Assembly (NCBI GenBank): GCA_005408345.1
Contig: SEMN01001363.1
Location: 1 to 64,000 of the forward strand
Direction: 5' to 3'
Length of the DNA stretch: 64,000 nt
Source of the DNA: Macquaria australasica
Taxonomy: Eukaryota; Chordata; Actinopteri; Centrarchiformes; Percichthyidae
Positions 28,641 through 39,099 of this stretch are shown piece by piece. The position numbers were made by a program, and so were the translations under genes. The notes beneath the pieces were generated by a model, which had not been told where the DNA came from, did no database searches, and was given only the letters and a program-made list of their open reading frames with translations. The stretch's first letter is position 1, and the number at the start of each line of letters is the position of its first letter.

Positions 28641-31600
28641 ACCATAGACTTAATACAGTCTGTGGTCCAGACCAGGAGGCAGAGTTGCAGTCCTACACGC
28701 TTCTCTGCGCTTCCATTAGAGCAGTTACCCACCCTAAACTCCACAGAGAGGTTGTCTGCCCCCAGACCACTTAAATTATTTAAATCCAAAGTTAACAGAA
28801 GAGGAGTTACACATAAAAACCTAATAAAAAGTAAAACCTCCACTGCAACAGTACAACAAAATAGGAGAATTAAATGTGGACTCTTAAACATCAGATCTCT
28901 CTCATCTAAAGCTGTTCTAGTAAACGATCTAATATCAGATCATAATATTGATTTATTTTGTCTTACTGAAACCTGGCTGTGTCACGATGAATATGTTAGC
29001 CTAAATGAATCCACTCCCCCCAGTCACATTAATACTCACATTCCTCGAGGCTCAGGCCGAGGAGGTGGAGTTGCAGCCATCTTCGACTCAAGCCTATTAA
29101 TCAAACCTAAACCTAAACCTTGTTCTTAGCCTTTCACACCCAACCTGGAAAACAGTACAGCCAATTCTATTTGTTATAGTGTACCGAGCTCCTGGACCGT
29201 ATTCTGAATTTTTATCTGAATTCTCAGAGTTCTTATCAGGTTTAGTCCTTAAAACGGATAAAATAATTATTGTAGGTGATTTTAATATTCATGTGGATGT
29301 AGAAAATGATAGCCTTAGTGCTGCGTTTATCTCATTATAGATTCGATTGGCTTCTGTCAGAGTGTACATAAACCCACTCACTGTTTTAACCACACCCTCG
29401 ACCTTGTTCTTGTTTATGGGATTGAAATTGAACATCTAATAGTCTTTCCACAGAATTCTTTTTATCAGACCATTTTCTATTAACTTTTGAATTCCTATTA
29501 CTGGACTACACGCTATTAGGCAAACATTCCTACACTAGATGTCTATCTGATAGTGCTGTAGCTAAATTTAAGGAAGTGATTCCATCGGCATTAAATTCAG
29601 TTCCATGTCTCAATGTAACAGTTGACTCCTATGCTAACTTTAGTCCCTCCCAAATTGATCATCTTGTTGATAGTGCTGCAGGCTCACTACGAATAACACT
29701 CGACTCTATCGCCCCTCTAAAAAGAAGATAATAAAACAGAGGAGGTTAGCTCCATGGTATAACCCGCAAACCCGCAAATTAAAACAAACATCGCGAAAAC
29801 TTGAAAGGAATTGGCGTTCCACCAATCTGGAAGAATCACGTTTAGCCTGGCAAGATAGTCTTAAAATTTATAGGAAGGCCCTCCGTAATGCCAGAGCAGC
29901 TTACTACTCATCATTAATAGAGGAAAATAAGAACAACCCCAGGTTTCTGTTCAGCACTGTAGCCAGGCTGACAGAGAGTCACAGCTCTGTTGAGCCATGT
30001 ATTCCTATAGACCTCAGTAGTAACGACTTTATGAGCTTCTTTAAAGATAAAATTCTAACTATTAGAGAAAAAATTCAGCACCTCCTGCCCTCAGTTGGTA
30101 CTGACTTATCTTCAAACACAGGAACCTTGGAAACAACTGTAAAACCTGTATGTACATTTAGACTGCTTTTCTCCCATCAACCGTAATCAACTAACTTCCA
30201 TGATTTCCTCATCTAAGCCATCAACGTGTCTCTTAGACCCCGTCCCAACTAGGCTGCTTAAAGAAATTTTACCCTTAGTTAGCACTTATTTACTAGATAT
30301 GATCAATCTGTCCTTATTAAAAGGCTATGTGCCACAGTCCTTTAAAGTAGCTGTAATTAAGCCTCTTCTTAAAAAGCCCACTCTTGATCCAGGGATTTTG
30401 TCAAATTATAGACCTATATCTAACCCTCCTTTTCTCTCTAAGGTCCTTGAGAAAGCAGTCGCCAATCAGTTGTGTGACTTTCTACACAACAACAAGCTGT
30501 TTGAGGATTTTCAGTCAGGATTTAGAGTGCATCATAGCACAGAGACAGCACTGGTGAAAGTTACAAATGACCTTCTAATTGCATCAGACAAAGGACTTGT
30601 CTCTGTACTTGTCTTACTGGATCTTAGTGCTGCATTCGATACCATTGACCATCACATTCTATTACAGAGACTAGAACATTTTATTGGCATTAAAGGTACT
30701 GCACTAAGCTGGTTTAAATCCTATTTATCAAATCGATATCAGTTTGTACACGTTAATGATGAATCCTCTATGCACACCAAAGTTAGTCACGGAGTTCCAC
30801 AAGGTTCTGTGCTTGGACCAATTCTATTTACCTTGTATATGCTTTCTTTAGGCAATATTATTAGGAAGCACTCCATAAATTTTCATTGTTATGCAGATGA
30901 TACCCAATTATATTTATCGATCAAGCCAGATGAAACCAATCAATTAGCTAAACTTCAAGCATGCCTTAAGGACATAAAACCTGGATGACCTGCAATTTTC
31001 TGATGTTAAACTCAGACAAAACCGAAGTTATTGTACTTGGCCCCGAACACCTTCGAAACACATTATCTAAAGATATAGTTTCTCTAGATGGGATTGCCCT
31101 GGCCTCCAGCGAAACCGTAAGGAATCTTGGAGTTATCTTAGATCAGGATATGTCCTTTAACTCCCACATAAAACAAACTTCAAGAACTGCCTTTTTTAAT
31201 TTACGTAACATTGCAAAAATCAGGCAGAAAAACTAGTCCATGCATTTGTTACATCTAGGCTGGACTATTGCAACTCTCTATTATCAGGCTGCCCCAATAA
31301 ATCCCTTAAGACTCTCCAGCTGATTCAGAATGCTGCGGCACGTTTACTGACAAGAACCAGGAAAAGAGATCATATTTCTCCAATATTAGCTTCTCTACAC
31401 TGGCTCCCTGTAAAATCCAGAATAAAATTTAAAATCCTTCTCCTCACCTTCAAAGCCCTAAATGGTCAGGCACCATCATATCTTAAAGAGCTCATAGAAC
31501 CCTATTACCCCACTAGAGCACTGCGCTCCCAGAATGCAGGGTTCCTTGTGGTTCCTAGAGTCTCTAAAAGTAGAATGGGAGCCAGAGCCTTCAGCTATCA

Positions 31601-32427
31601 AGCTCCTCTCCTGTGGAACCAGATCCCAGTTTGTGTACGGGAGGCGGACAACCTCCTCACATTTAAGAGTAGGCTGAAGACTTTCCTCTTTGATAAAGCT
31701 TATAGTAGGGCTGACTCAGGTGACCCCTGAGCCCCCCCTTAGTTATGCTGATATAGGCCTAGACTGCCGGGGGACTTCCTATGATACACTGAGCTCCTCT
31801 CTCCTCCTCTTCCTCTCCATCTGTACGCCCTCATATCCCATCAATGCTTGTTATTAATTCAACTTCTTCCCGTAGTTGTGTGCTTTCTCTCCTCTCTCTC
31901 TCTCCCTCCACTTCTGTTGCTTTCTGCGGGTGTTTCTGCCTCTGGAGCTGTGGAGGTCTGGGTCTGTGGTTGCTGCCGCCTGCTGCCCCCGTGCTCCTGC
32001 TCTGCACCCGCTGATGCTATTGCTGTTGTTGCTGTTATTAGTGTTGCTATTATAATGTTGCTCTTAGTGTTGTTTCCGTTGGTGTTAACATCAATGCCAT
32101 TATCATATCTATGCTGTATTGAGCTGCTGTATGTTCTCTTTCCTCCTGCTCTCTCTCTCCCGCTCCCCCCTTCCCCCTTCAACCCAACCGGTCGAGGCAG
32201 ATGACCGCCACCTTGAGCCTGGTTCTGCTCGAGGTTTCTACCTGTTAAAAGGGAGTTTTTCCTTGCCACTGTCGCATAGTGCTTGCTCATGGTGGGAACT
32301 GTTGGGTCTCTGTAAATATAAAGAGTCGGTCTAGACCTGCTCTATTCGAAAAAGTGCCCTGAGATAACTTTGTTATGATATGGCGCTATATCAATAAAAC
32401 TGAATTGAATAAATAAAACTGAATTGA
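28641..32427 (+). mobile_element. L2-clade LINE, degenerate
   Basis: Coding parts on the + strand: endonuclease region (GLLNIRSLSSKAVLVNDLI; CLTETWL; IVGDFNIHVD near 29,274) broken by frameshifts and stops; reverse transcriptase at 30,200-30,988 with NYRPIS, LDLSAAFDTIDHHIL, GVPQGSVLGPILF and catalytic YADD; C-terminal pieces at 30,985-31,236 and 31,548-31,730. The 3' UTR includes TTCCTTGCCACTGTCGC and ends in (TGAATTGAAT)-type tail repeats, the L2 signature. Non-functional copy. Confidence 0.85.
30200..30988 (+). pseudogene. L2 reverse transcriptase fragment
   Basis: A frame of 262 codons covering RT motifs 0 to 5 of a LINE: AVIKPLLKKP, NYRPIS, STETALVKV, DLSAAFDTIDH (first catalytic Asp), GVPQGSVLGP and CYADDTQLYLS (catalytic Asp pair). 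A frameshift follows at about 30,985, after which the frame continues as LMLNSDKTEVIVLGP. It copies LINE RNA in the original element; here it is broken. Confidence 0.85.
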
Positions 32428-32492
32428 ATTTTTATGTTTTCTCTGATGTCCATCAGCACAGATACTACTACAAAAATGTCTCAAACAAAAAC
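32428..32492 (+). repeat. 65-bp direct repeat, right copy
   Basis: Identical to 27,414-27,478, beginning within the last bases of the L2 tail. Confidence 0.9.
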
Positions 32493-32775
32493 ACTTGATT
32501 ATTTTCTGTATAAATCAGTTTTGTTGTTTCACTGCTGTTAAACTACAAACTGGACGTCCCTGAGAATGAACAGAGGAAGACACATTACACCTTTGCTTTG
32601 TTTGGAATAAAGAGAAGAAGAAGAACTGTGGTACTGAGCATGAGCGGTGATACAAACTGAAACTACACAAACTCAAGCTTATGGAGCTCAGTAGATGCAC
32701 ATTTTAAAAACTGTTACCTCCCACATCACCACGTCTAAAGCAATTTCACACAAAGCAAATGTTTTTTCTTTTCAG

Positions 32776-32856
32776 CTCCGGTCCATAAAGTCAACATTCA
32801 GCAGGTGGAGAACAGGATCACCTGCAGCTCAGAGCCTGGTCCACCAGCCCTCCATC
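32776..32856 (+). pseudogene. Relic Ig C-domain exon of a lost receptor copy
   Basis: Follows an intact acceptor (TTCTTTTCAG) and reads VNIQQVENRITCSSE like the C exons of B and C. A 25-bp deletion then shifts the frame, and homology ends at about 32,856 where unrelated DNA begins. No V1, V2 or TM exon is nearby, so it is a remnant of a further gene copy destroyed by rearrangement or insertion. Confidence 0.75.
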
Positions 32857-33226
32857 AGAGAGAAATAGGTACCACTTTCCATCAAACTGTTGACAGGTCC
32901 CAATCAGAATTTGCCACGTCCCGCCCTGGAAGTCCCGCCCCGTCCAATCAAATCACGGCATTTGTTTCCTCACCAGACGCCAACAAGGAGAGCCACGGAG
33001 CGGTGCAAGAAGGCGGTGGTACTCATCAGCCCCTTGGGCGACAGACTGATACACAAATAAAGGAATTAAAATGAATAAAGTTCGTTTGCTTTTGCCGCTG
33101 TTGTCGTAGTAAATCTTATAAACCGTTTGGTCGGTGTCCTGCTTACTCACTTACTCACTTCACCCGGCTGTCTCTGCTAAAGCTCAGCTGACATCTCTGG
33201 AGGCTGTGAAGCGCGTTCATAGCCAG

Positions 33227-33318
33227 TGACGCACGGGCCCCTCTGCCCGTCAGCCAGTTCCATGAGACCGGGGTGAGCCCGTGACGCACGGGCCCCTCTG
33301 CCCGTCAGCCAGTTCCAG
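33227..33318 (+). repeat. 37-bp direct repeat, two copies
   Basis: GTGACGCACGGGCCCCTCTG and following bases occur at 33,227-33,263 and again at 33,282-33,318, 55 bp apart. Confidence 0.9.
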
Positions 33319-33340
33319 GGCACCGTATTAAATCAAATAT

Positions 33341-33702
33341 CACGGTCCTCCATAGGCCGTTGCTCGACGAGTTTTACGCAGAGGAACGCACACTCTCTGC
33401 CGGGAAGGCTAAGCTGATGCGCCCCTGAAATCTTTGGAGGTGGTGAATCACGTCCACAGCCAGCTCCAGAGTGAGCCATGAACGTTGGCTCTATCCTTTG
33501 CGCATAACACTGAAGCTCTCCCCCCCCTGCTGAATTAAATTTAAAATAAAATAAAAATCACGGTCCTCCATAAGCCGTTGCTCGGCGAGTTTTACGCAGA
33601 GGAACGCACACTCTCTGCCGGGAAGGCTAAGCTGATGCGCCCCTGAAATCTCTGGAGGTGGTGAATCACATCCACAGCCAGCTCCAGGGTGAGCCATGAA
33701 CG
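33341..33702 (+). repeat. 144-bp direct repeat, two copies
   Basis: 33,341-33,484 and 33,559-33,702 are nearly identical (start CACGGTCCTCCATA, end GTGAGCCATGAACG). A diverged third copy is visible around 33,180-33,230. Subterminal repeats of this kind fit the end region of a Polinton, but no opposite end is in view to prove it. Confidence 0.85.
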
Positions 33703-33933
33703 CTGGCCCCTCGCGATTTTGACGTTCGGGAAATCGCTTGATGTTTGGCGTGCTGACAAACGGGGACGTATTTGTTTCACAATTGTCAAATTGACAAAGG
33801 GGCTGCTTTCTGACAGGGGGGATGACAGAGGGGCAACTTTCTGACAGGGGGGGCGGTGGAAGGGATTTGCTGTTTGGGAAACCGATTCAAATGTGTGCCA
33901 AGTGTCAGCCCGCGCCCTACTGTGAGTAAGGAG

Positions 33934-34299
33934 ATGACAGATGAAGAGCAAACCGTCGCTACACCCACTAAACGAGCAAGATTGGAATGTTTTGACGTGG
34001 AGGATGAAGAAGCTCAGAGAAAAATTGTTACCTGCGCTGCGTGGCAGACCAAAACTTCACCCTCTGGTCGATGGTTCTTCCGCGTCAGCCTCCGCAGGTG
34101 CGGGAAAAAAGAAGCTGTAGAGCATTTCGTCTTGGAGTGTTTTAATTCTGATTGTGGGGTATTTCGGACATTGTTAGACCTGCCGGTCACTGCTTGGTCT
34201 GAAAAGATGGAAGAAGAAGCTGAGCGATTCACCTCTCTCTTTCGCAGCTGTCGCAACTGGAGGCACGCTCTAATCACAAAGAGAGCTATGATCTTTTAG
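33934..34299 (+). CDS. Unknown protein in the Polinton remnant
   Basis: A 121-codon frame from an ATG at 33,934; the frame is open upstream to 33,856. The protein starts MTDEEQTVATPTKRARLE, with a basic KRAR cluster that could be a nuclear signal, then an acidic stretch and a Cys/Trp-containing region ending MIF. I do not recognise a domain. It lies 0.23 kb before the next frame, which suggests a compact viral-type gene cluster. It may be an early or regulatory gene, but this is inference. Confidence 0.45.
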   Translation: MTDEEQTVATPTKRARLECFDVEDEEAQRKIVTCAAWQTKTSPSGRWFFRVSLRRCGKKEAVEHFVLECFNSDCGVFRTLLDLPVTAWSEKMEEEAERFTSLFRSCRNWRHALITKRAMIF

Positions 34300-34529
34300 A
34301 CCACACCTCCACAACCCTAACCACGCAATATAAGGAGTACCCGTTGGGGACACAGTCAAACCTCGACCAACACAAACAACCTGACGCAGTCAGACAACGA
34401 GCAACAGGAGAAAACAGAACATGGACAGCACCGGATGGAACCAGCGCCAGACCAGTCTAACAACCTTTTGGGAGCGAGAACCTTCGCCGGACCCACGATG
34501 ATGATTGTCCCAACCCCGTTCGTCTGAGG

Positions 34530-34964
34530 ATGGTGAAGAAGCCTCCGACAGAGCCTTCACCGAACCCACCCTCCCTGGATGAGCGTGACTCACCCAACAG
34601 TTCCCCCGGCGGTTCCTCCGACTCAGACGATACGGACGCCGGATTCGAGGAGTCCCAGGCGCCTGACTCTCCCTCATCTCCTCCGAGAGCAGCGAGCCCC
34701 GACAAAGATGAAGTCGACGGATGGGTGTCCTCCATGTTCATCAACGCTGTAAAAACTGCCGTGCCCCATCTGCTCAACATTACTCTGGGTAACTACTGGA
34801 AAGACGCCTGCCACGGCTGTCTGACCAACCACCCCAGCCAGAAACAACATGAATGTTTGGGAGTACTCGAGGATGATTTCTACTCGACCAACTTTTACTG
34901 GCTGATGCCAGACTGCGCAACATCCAAGTCAAAACAGTCGCAGAGACGCTTTTACATGAACTGA
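34530..34964 (+). CDS. Unknown acidic Ser/Pro-rich protein with Cys/His cluster
   Basis: A 144-codon frame with ATG at 34,530. The first about 65 residues are Ser/Pro/Asp-rich and probably disordered (SSDSDDTDAGFEE). The C-terminal half is compact and contains ACHGCLTNHPSQKQHEC, a C-x2-C-x3-H-x5-H-x-C pattern that could bind zinc, followed by YSTNFYWLMPD. A TATA-like CAATATAAGG sits at about 34,325-34,334. The family is not recognised with confidence. The gene is carried by the Polinton remnant and the frame is intact. Confidence 0.45.
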   Translation: MVKKPPTEPSPNPPSLDERDSPNSSPGGSSDSDDTDAGFEESQAPDSPSSPPRAASPDKDEVDGWVSSMFINAVKTAVPHLLNITLGNYWKDACHGCLTNHPSQKQHECLGVLEDDFYSTNFYWLMPDCATSKSKQSQRRFYMN

Positions 34965-35077
34965 AATCAACGAGGAAGATCTACAACGCTATCCATGTAT
35001 GAAAACCTGATCGGGGAGGATGTGGTGAAAATAGGCCAGCTTCGAGATGAAGGACTGTTGGGACAAAGATCAATAAA

Positions 35078-35467
35078 ATGGGTAATTACTGGATAAAACT
35101 TGTTAGCTGTGTGGAGGATTGTGATGTTGTTTGTCAGTTAATAGATCTTTTGGAACAGACCATTAAAAACAGAGTTTTTAAACACAACAAGACGGACGGT
35201 TTTATCAGAGATACAGAAATCGAACGACTGGAAAACATTTGTGTTACCCTCTGTATAAGTGAATCTTGTTTGTCAGACACTTTTGGAAAAATTGTGACAG
35301 AATGGAGTAAAGATACGGTCGATATAAAAGTTTCCCATTTGTTCACCCTGTATGCCTTGTTTGTTGACGTGGTGTGTTTTTACCTGCAAAGCAATGTGTC
35401 TGTGAATATTGCGATTCAATTGAAAAAATTACACTATGCTATAACCTTAAAGATGTTAAAACGTTAG
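35078..35467 (+). CDS. Unknown helical protein in the Polinton remnant
   Basis: A 129-codon frame with ATG at 35,078, predicted largely helical, with a hydrophobic segment (SHLFTLYALFVDVVCFYL) near residue 95 preceded by TEWSKDT. Size and the amphipathic-then-hydrophobic pattern are reminiscent of the Bcl-2-like proteins some adintoviruses encode, but no BH motif is clear. The frame is intact and ends close to an A-rich stretch with AATAAA-like signals at 35,523 and 35,602. Confidence 0.4.
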   Translation: MGNYWIKLVSCVEDCDVVCQLIDLLEQTIKNRVFKHNKTDGFIRDTEIERLENICVTLCISESCLSDTFGKIVTEWSKDTVDIKVSHLFTLYALFVDVVCFYLQSNVSVNIAIQLKKLHYAITLKMLKR

Positions 35468-35625
35468 TCTACTATATTACCCAAAACATATGCTATCTTG
35501 TGTTGCGCTTGTGGTTGGTAATAATAAAAAAATACAAATGAATACCCTTTACAGTGCATCGTTTTCTTTTTCATTTGTAAACGATGGATTAATAAAGAAT
35601 AGAATAAAGAAGCACCCTCGCGCCT

Positions 35626-36457
35626 GTGTTTTTCAGTAAAACCTCAGATACTGCTCAAGGCAAGATGACAAACAGGATGGCGTTTCATGAAAAAATGTAT
35701 TACAATCCCGCTCATCCAGGCAGCTTCGGAGGCGTAGAACGTCTCCGCGTGGCTGTGCGAGATGAAATGGGTAAGAAAGTCAAACTTGAAAACGTCAAAG
35801 ATTTTTAATCGGAACAGGACGCCTATACTCTGTTTCTGGTAAAATGTGCTCTGGCAGGTTTATGCAGAGTGTTTGTCCCTAGGCCTTTGAACCAATTTCA
35901 AGCCGACCTTTGTGACATGCAAGCCTTGGCAGAACATAACGACGGGTTTATTTATTGACGGTCATAGACGTACTTTCAAAAAAGGCATATGTACGTGTCT
36001 TGAAGAAAAAAAACGCCGCCGAGGTGGTTAGGGCCTTTGAGTCCATCTTAAAAGACAGACAAAGCCTCAAAACTTGTTAAAAAACTCTTTACCGGCGTCC
36101 GTTTGCAGCTTTTCAGGCGTCTGATGAAGAAACACTATCGTACATTTTGCCACAGCCAGCGATCTAAACGCTTCTGTGATTGAAAGATTTAATTGCACGC
36201 TAAAAACTAGAATGTGGAGATATTTTACGGCTAAAAACACCCGACGATACCTCGACATCTCACAGGACATGGTGAAAAGCTATAACCACAGCTATCACAA
36301 AAGTATAAAAAGGACGCCTATGCAGGTGACGTCGGAGAACACCTTTCAAGTGTTTCAAAACCTGTATGGTACTTTCTGCGTCCGTCACAAGGACAAATTA
36401 AAGATGAATTTCAAGAAGGGTGATCATCAGAATATAAAAGTTGAGATGACTGTTTGA
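35626..36457 (+). pseudogene. Polinton-type integrase, broken
   Basis: Pieces in changing frames: an N-terminal block with YYNPAHPGSFGG (35,626-35,808), the start of the catalytic core (FQADLCDMQALAEHNDGF, 35,890-35,960), AAEVVRAFESILKD (36,015-36,055), and a C-terminal block with VIERFNCTLKTRMWRYFT (36,176-36,457). Stops and frameshifts separate them. A segment of about 50 bp (36,072-36,121) carrying the TDAGKEF motif is inverted relative to the rest. In live elements this enzyme inserts the transposon; this copy cannot. Confidence 0.75.
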
Positions 36458-36794
36458 TAAAAAATATCAAAATAGTTTATTTAGTAAGATTTCCTGAAAC
36501 AAACATTTCTGGTTTAATGACACCCTCACAGCAGGTATGAAACTAGCATTAGTATACAACCTGGTGTATCTGAGCCTGTTCCAGCATCAACCCATCTCTG
36601 GTTATGAAAGTCAATAAAAGTGGATTGTATCAAGTGATTTTAAAATCTGATGAAAGAGGTCAAGTCAGACCAGAAATCCCTTTGAGCTAGAGAAGTGATT
36701 AAATGTGCTGCCTCATTGCAGGCATTTTACTTGCTTGATTAAACCGAGCCCCATAAACAGAAACATCACTGGCTTGATACTGAGCTGTTGTCAG

Positions 36795-39090
36795 AAACAG
36801 ACTCAGGCGAAGTTTATTTTAAAATGACAAGTCAATACAATGCTCGGTTGAAAGCAGTCGACGAGGCATCTTCAGTGGTCTAGTGTCTAAAAAACACAAA
36901 AGATGGATTAAAAGGAAAATCAATATTTGAAAACTTCAGTCATCCAATTGCTGAGTTTAAGTACTTACCCCGCCCAGTGCTCCTCTAGATTGATAGGGGA
37001 CCATTCCCAATGTTACCATAAACTCCAGTGGTGCCGTGTCTGTAAGAAATGAGTTGGCTAGATTACTCACCGATTCTGCCAATTTTGCTAATGAAAATTC
37101 AGCATGATCACCGCTTACCCATTGGTATCCATTTGGGGAGCATCTCCTTGGGAAAGAGTTGGATAATCATTGTAGCATGGCTGCTGAGGCAGCGGCAGAG
37201 GCTGACAGCTAGGTGGCAGAGGAACCGGCGGCAGTGGCAGAGGCGGCAGATGCAGACAGCTAGGTGGCAGAGGAACCGGCGGCAGTGGCAGAGGCGGCAG
37301 ATGCAGACAGCTAGGTGGCAGAGGAACCGGCGGCAGTGGCAGAGGCGGCAGATGCAGACAGCTAGGTGGCAGAGGAACCGGCGGCAGTGGCAGAGGCGGC
37401 AGATGCAGACAGCTAGGTGGCAGAGGCTGCTGGGGCACCGGATAGCTAGGCTGCTGGGGCACCGGATAGCTAGGCTGCTGGGGCACCGGATAGCTAGGCT
37501 GCTGGGGCACCGGATAGCTAGGCTGCTGGGGCACCGGATAGCTAGGCTGCTGGGGCACCGGATAGCTAGGCTGCTGGGGCACCGGAGCCTGAGGCGGATA
37601 GCTAGGCTGCTGGGGCACCGGAGCCTGAGGCGGATAGCTAGGCTGCTGGGGCACCGGAGCCTGAGGCGGATAGCTAGGCTGCTGGGGCACCGGAGCCTGA
37701 GGCGGATAGCTAGGCTGCTTGGGCACCTGCATCTGAGGCGGATAGCTAGGCTGCTGGGGCACCGGAGCCTGAGGCGGCACCTGCATCTGAGGCGGATAGC
37801 TAGGCTGCTGGGGCACCTGAGGTGGCATCTGCGGTTGAGGCGGCACCTGCATCTGAGGCGGATAGCTAGGCTGCTGGGGCACCGGAGCCTGAGGCGGCAC
37901 CTGCATCTGAGGCGGATAGCTAGGCTGCTGGGGCACCGGAGCCTGAGGCGGCACCTGAGGCGGATAGCTAGGCTGCTGGGGCACCTGAGGCGGCATCTGC
38001 GGTTGAGGCGGCACCTGCGGTTGGGGCAGCACCTGAGGCGGATAGCTAGGCTGCTGGGGCACCTGAGGCGGCATCTGCGGTTGAGGCGGCACCTGCGGTT
38101 GGGGCAGCACCTGAGGCGGCACCTGCGGTTGGGGCAGCACCTGAGGCGGCACCTGCGGTTGGGGCAGCACCTGAGGCGGCACCTGCGGTTGGGGCAGCAC
38201 CTGAGGCGGCACCTGCGGTTGGGGCGGATAGCTAGGCTGCTGGGGTACCTGAGGTGGCATCTGCAGTTGAGACGGCACCTGGGGCGGATAGCTAGGCTGC
38301 TGGGGCACCGGAGCCTGAGGCAGCACCTGCATCTGAGGCGGATAGCTAGGCTGCTGGGCCATCTGAGTCTGTTGGGGCATCCACCTCACCTGTTGGGGCA
38401 TCCACCTCACCTGTTGGGGCATCCACCTCACCTGTGGCACCAGCCGAGGTGGATAGTTAAGCTGCTGGGTCACCTGCGGCTGAGGCTGCTGGGGTTGAGA
38501 ATTTGACACTTCTACCTGTGGCACAGATTGGTAGTTTGGTTCCTGTGAGTCAGCTTCAGGCTGGTAAGTGTTAATTAGCGATATGTTGTAACTAGTGGCT
38601 TCATTTGCATTTGAGGTTGAATCGCCACCTCCAAGCGGCCCAGTGCTCAATAAAGATTTGTCTCCAGTGTTAACGCCACTTGGATCCGGTTGATAGCCTG
38701 CAACTGGCACGTCATCGTTTCCATACTTCTCAGCAAAGGCAACACTGTAAGCTGATCAACAAATACTTTAGCCCATGCATACAACCAATTAAATAGTTTC
38801 ACAACTTGAGTAAGCCTACCATTTGCTTGATGTCTTCCGTCAGCTAGCAAGGACAACAACAGCCAGCTAGACAAGACATCCCTAAGTTACTATATGCCTC
38901 AATAATCTCAGCTGAATGCATTGAACAAACAATTAATAATAAACAAATTTAAAAACAACCTCAACAACTTTAAAATTTACCTTAAGAGAAACCACATGGC
39001 TTCAACCACAGTTGTAGACCAGTGATACAGCAAACTCCAGTCAGCTTCAACTGAACCAGTCTGAAAACAACAAGTCACTGAGGTAACACT
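36795..39090 (-). CDS. Pro/Gln/Tyr-rich repeat protein gene, copy 1 (four exons, minus strand)
   Basis: Exon 1 starts near 39,090 with a TTAAAAAG TATA-like box about 30 bp upstream; coding ATG at 38,997, donor AG|GTAAAT. Exon 2 (38,744-37,119) holds nearly all coding sequence, exon 3 (37,039-36,969) the stop at 36,985-36,987, and exon 4 (36,886 to about 36,795) is 3' UTR with AATAAA at 36,813-36,818. The joined product would be about 565 residues: a short hydrophobic start MWFLLSVAFA that may be a signal peptide, a unique acidic segment (EKYGNDDVPVAGYQPDPSG), then repeats of QQPSYPPQ, PPQVLPQPQV, PQQVRWM and LPPSCLHLPPLPLPPVP, and a unique CYNDYPTLSQGD end. It is probably a secreted structural or matrix protein; the family is not recognised. 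P/Q-rich SCPP or egg-coat proteins are alternatives. Confidence 0.6.
37119..38744 (-). CDS. Copy 1 main coding exon (repeat region)
   Basis: Flanked by ATCAGCTTACAG and GG|GTAAGC; 541 codons plus partials, phase 2 in and out, no stop. In protein order: unique segment, three PQQVRWM repeats (21 bp), mixed QQPSYPPQ blocks, five PPQVLPQPQV repeats (30 bp), four QQPSYPPQAPVP repeats (36 bp), six QQPSYPVP repeats (24 bp), and four Cys-containing LPPSCLHLPP repeats (51 bp). Long Arg/Leu frames on the other strand are shadows. Confidence 0.7.
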
Positions 39091-39099
39091 GGAGCTCTT

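Larger units (their letters stand above)
32860..36470 (+). mobile_element. Polinton/Maverick (adintovirus-like) remnant
   Basis: The block combines GC-rich direct repeats (33,227-33,702), three tightly spaced open frames (33,934-35,467) and a broken retrovirus-type integrase (35,626-36,457) with features of Polinton integrases. Polintons are large self-synthesising DNA transposons related to animal adintoviruses. DNA polymerase B, capsid, protease and packaging genes are absent, so most of the element has been lost. The left boundary is unclear; the right boundary is about 36,470-36,486. Confidence 0.6.

Noticed and set aside
32805..33074. 89-codon frame beginning MENRITCSSE
   Set aside because: A fusion of the relic Ig C exon with unrelated downstream sequence after a 25-bp deletion.
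37049..38506. 485-codon + strand open frame rich in Arg and Leu
   Set aside because: It is the shadow of the minus-strand Pro/Gln repeat exon; the minus frame has splice sites, a candidate signal peptide and a polyadenylation signal, the + frame none.
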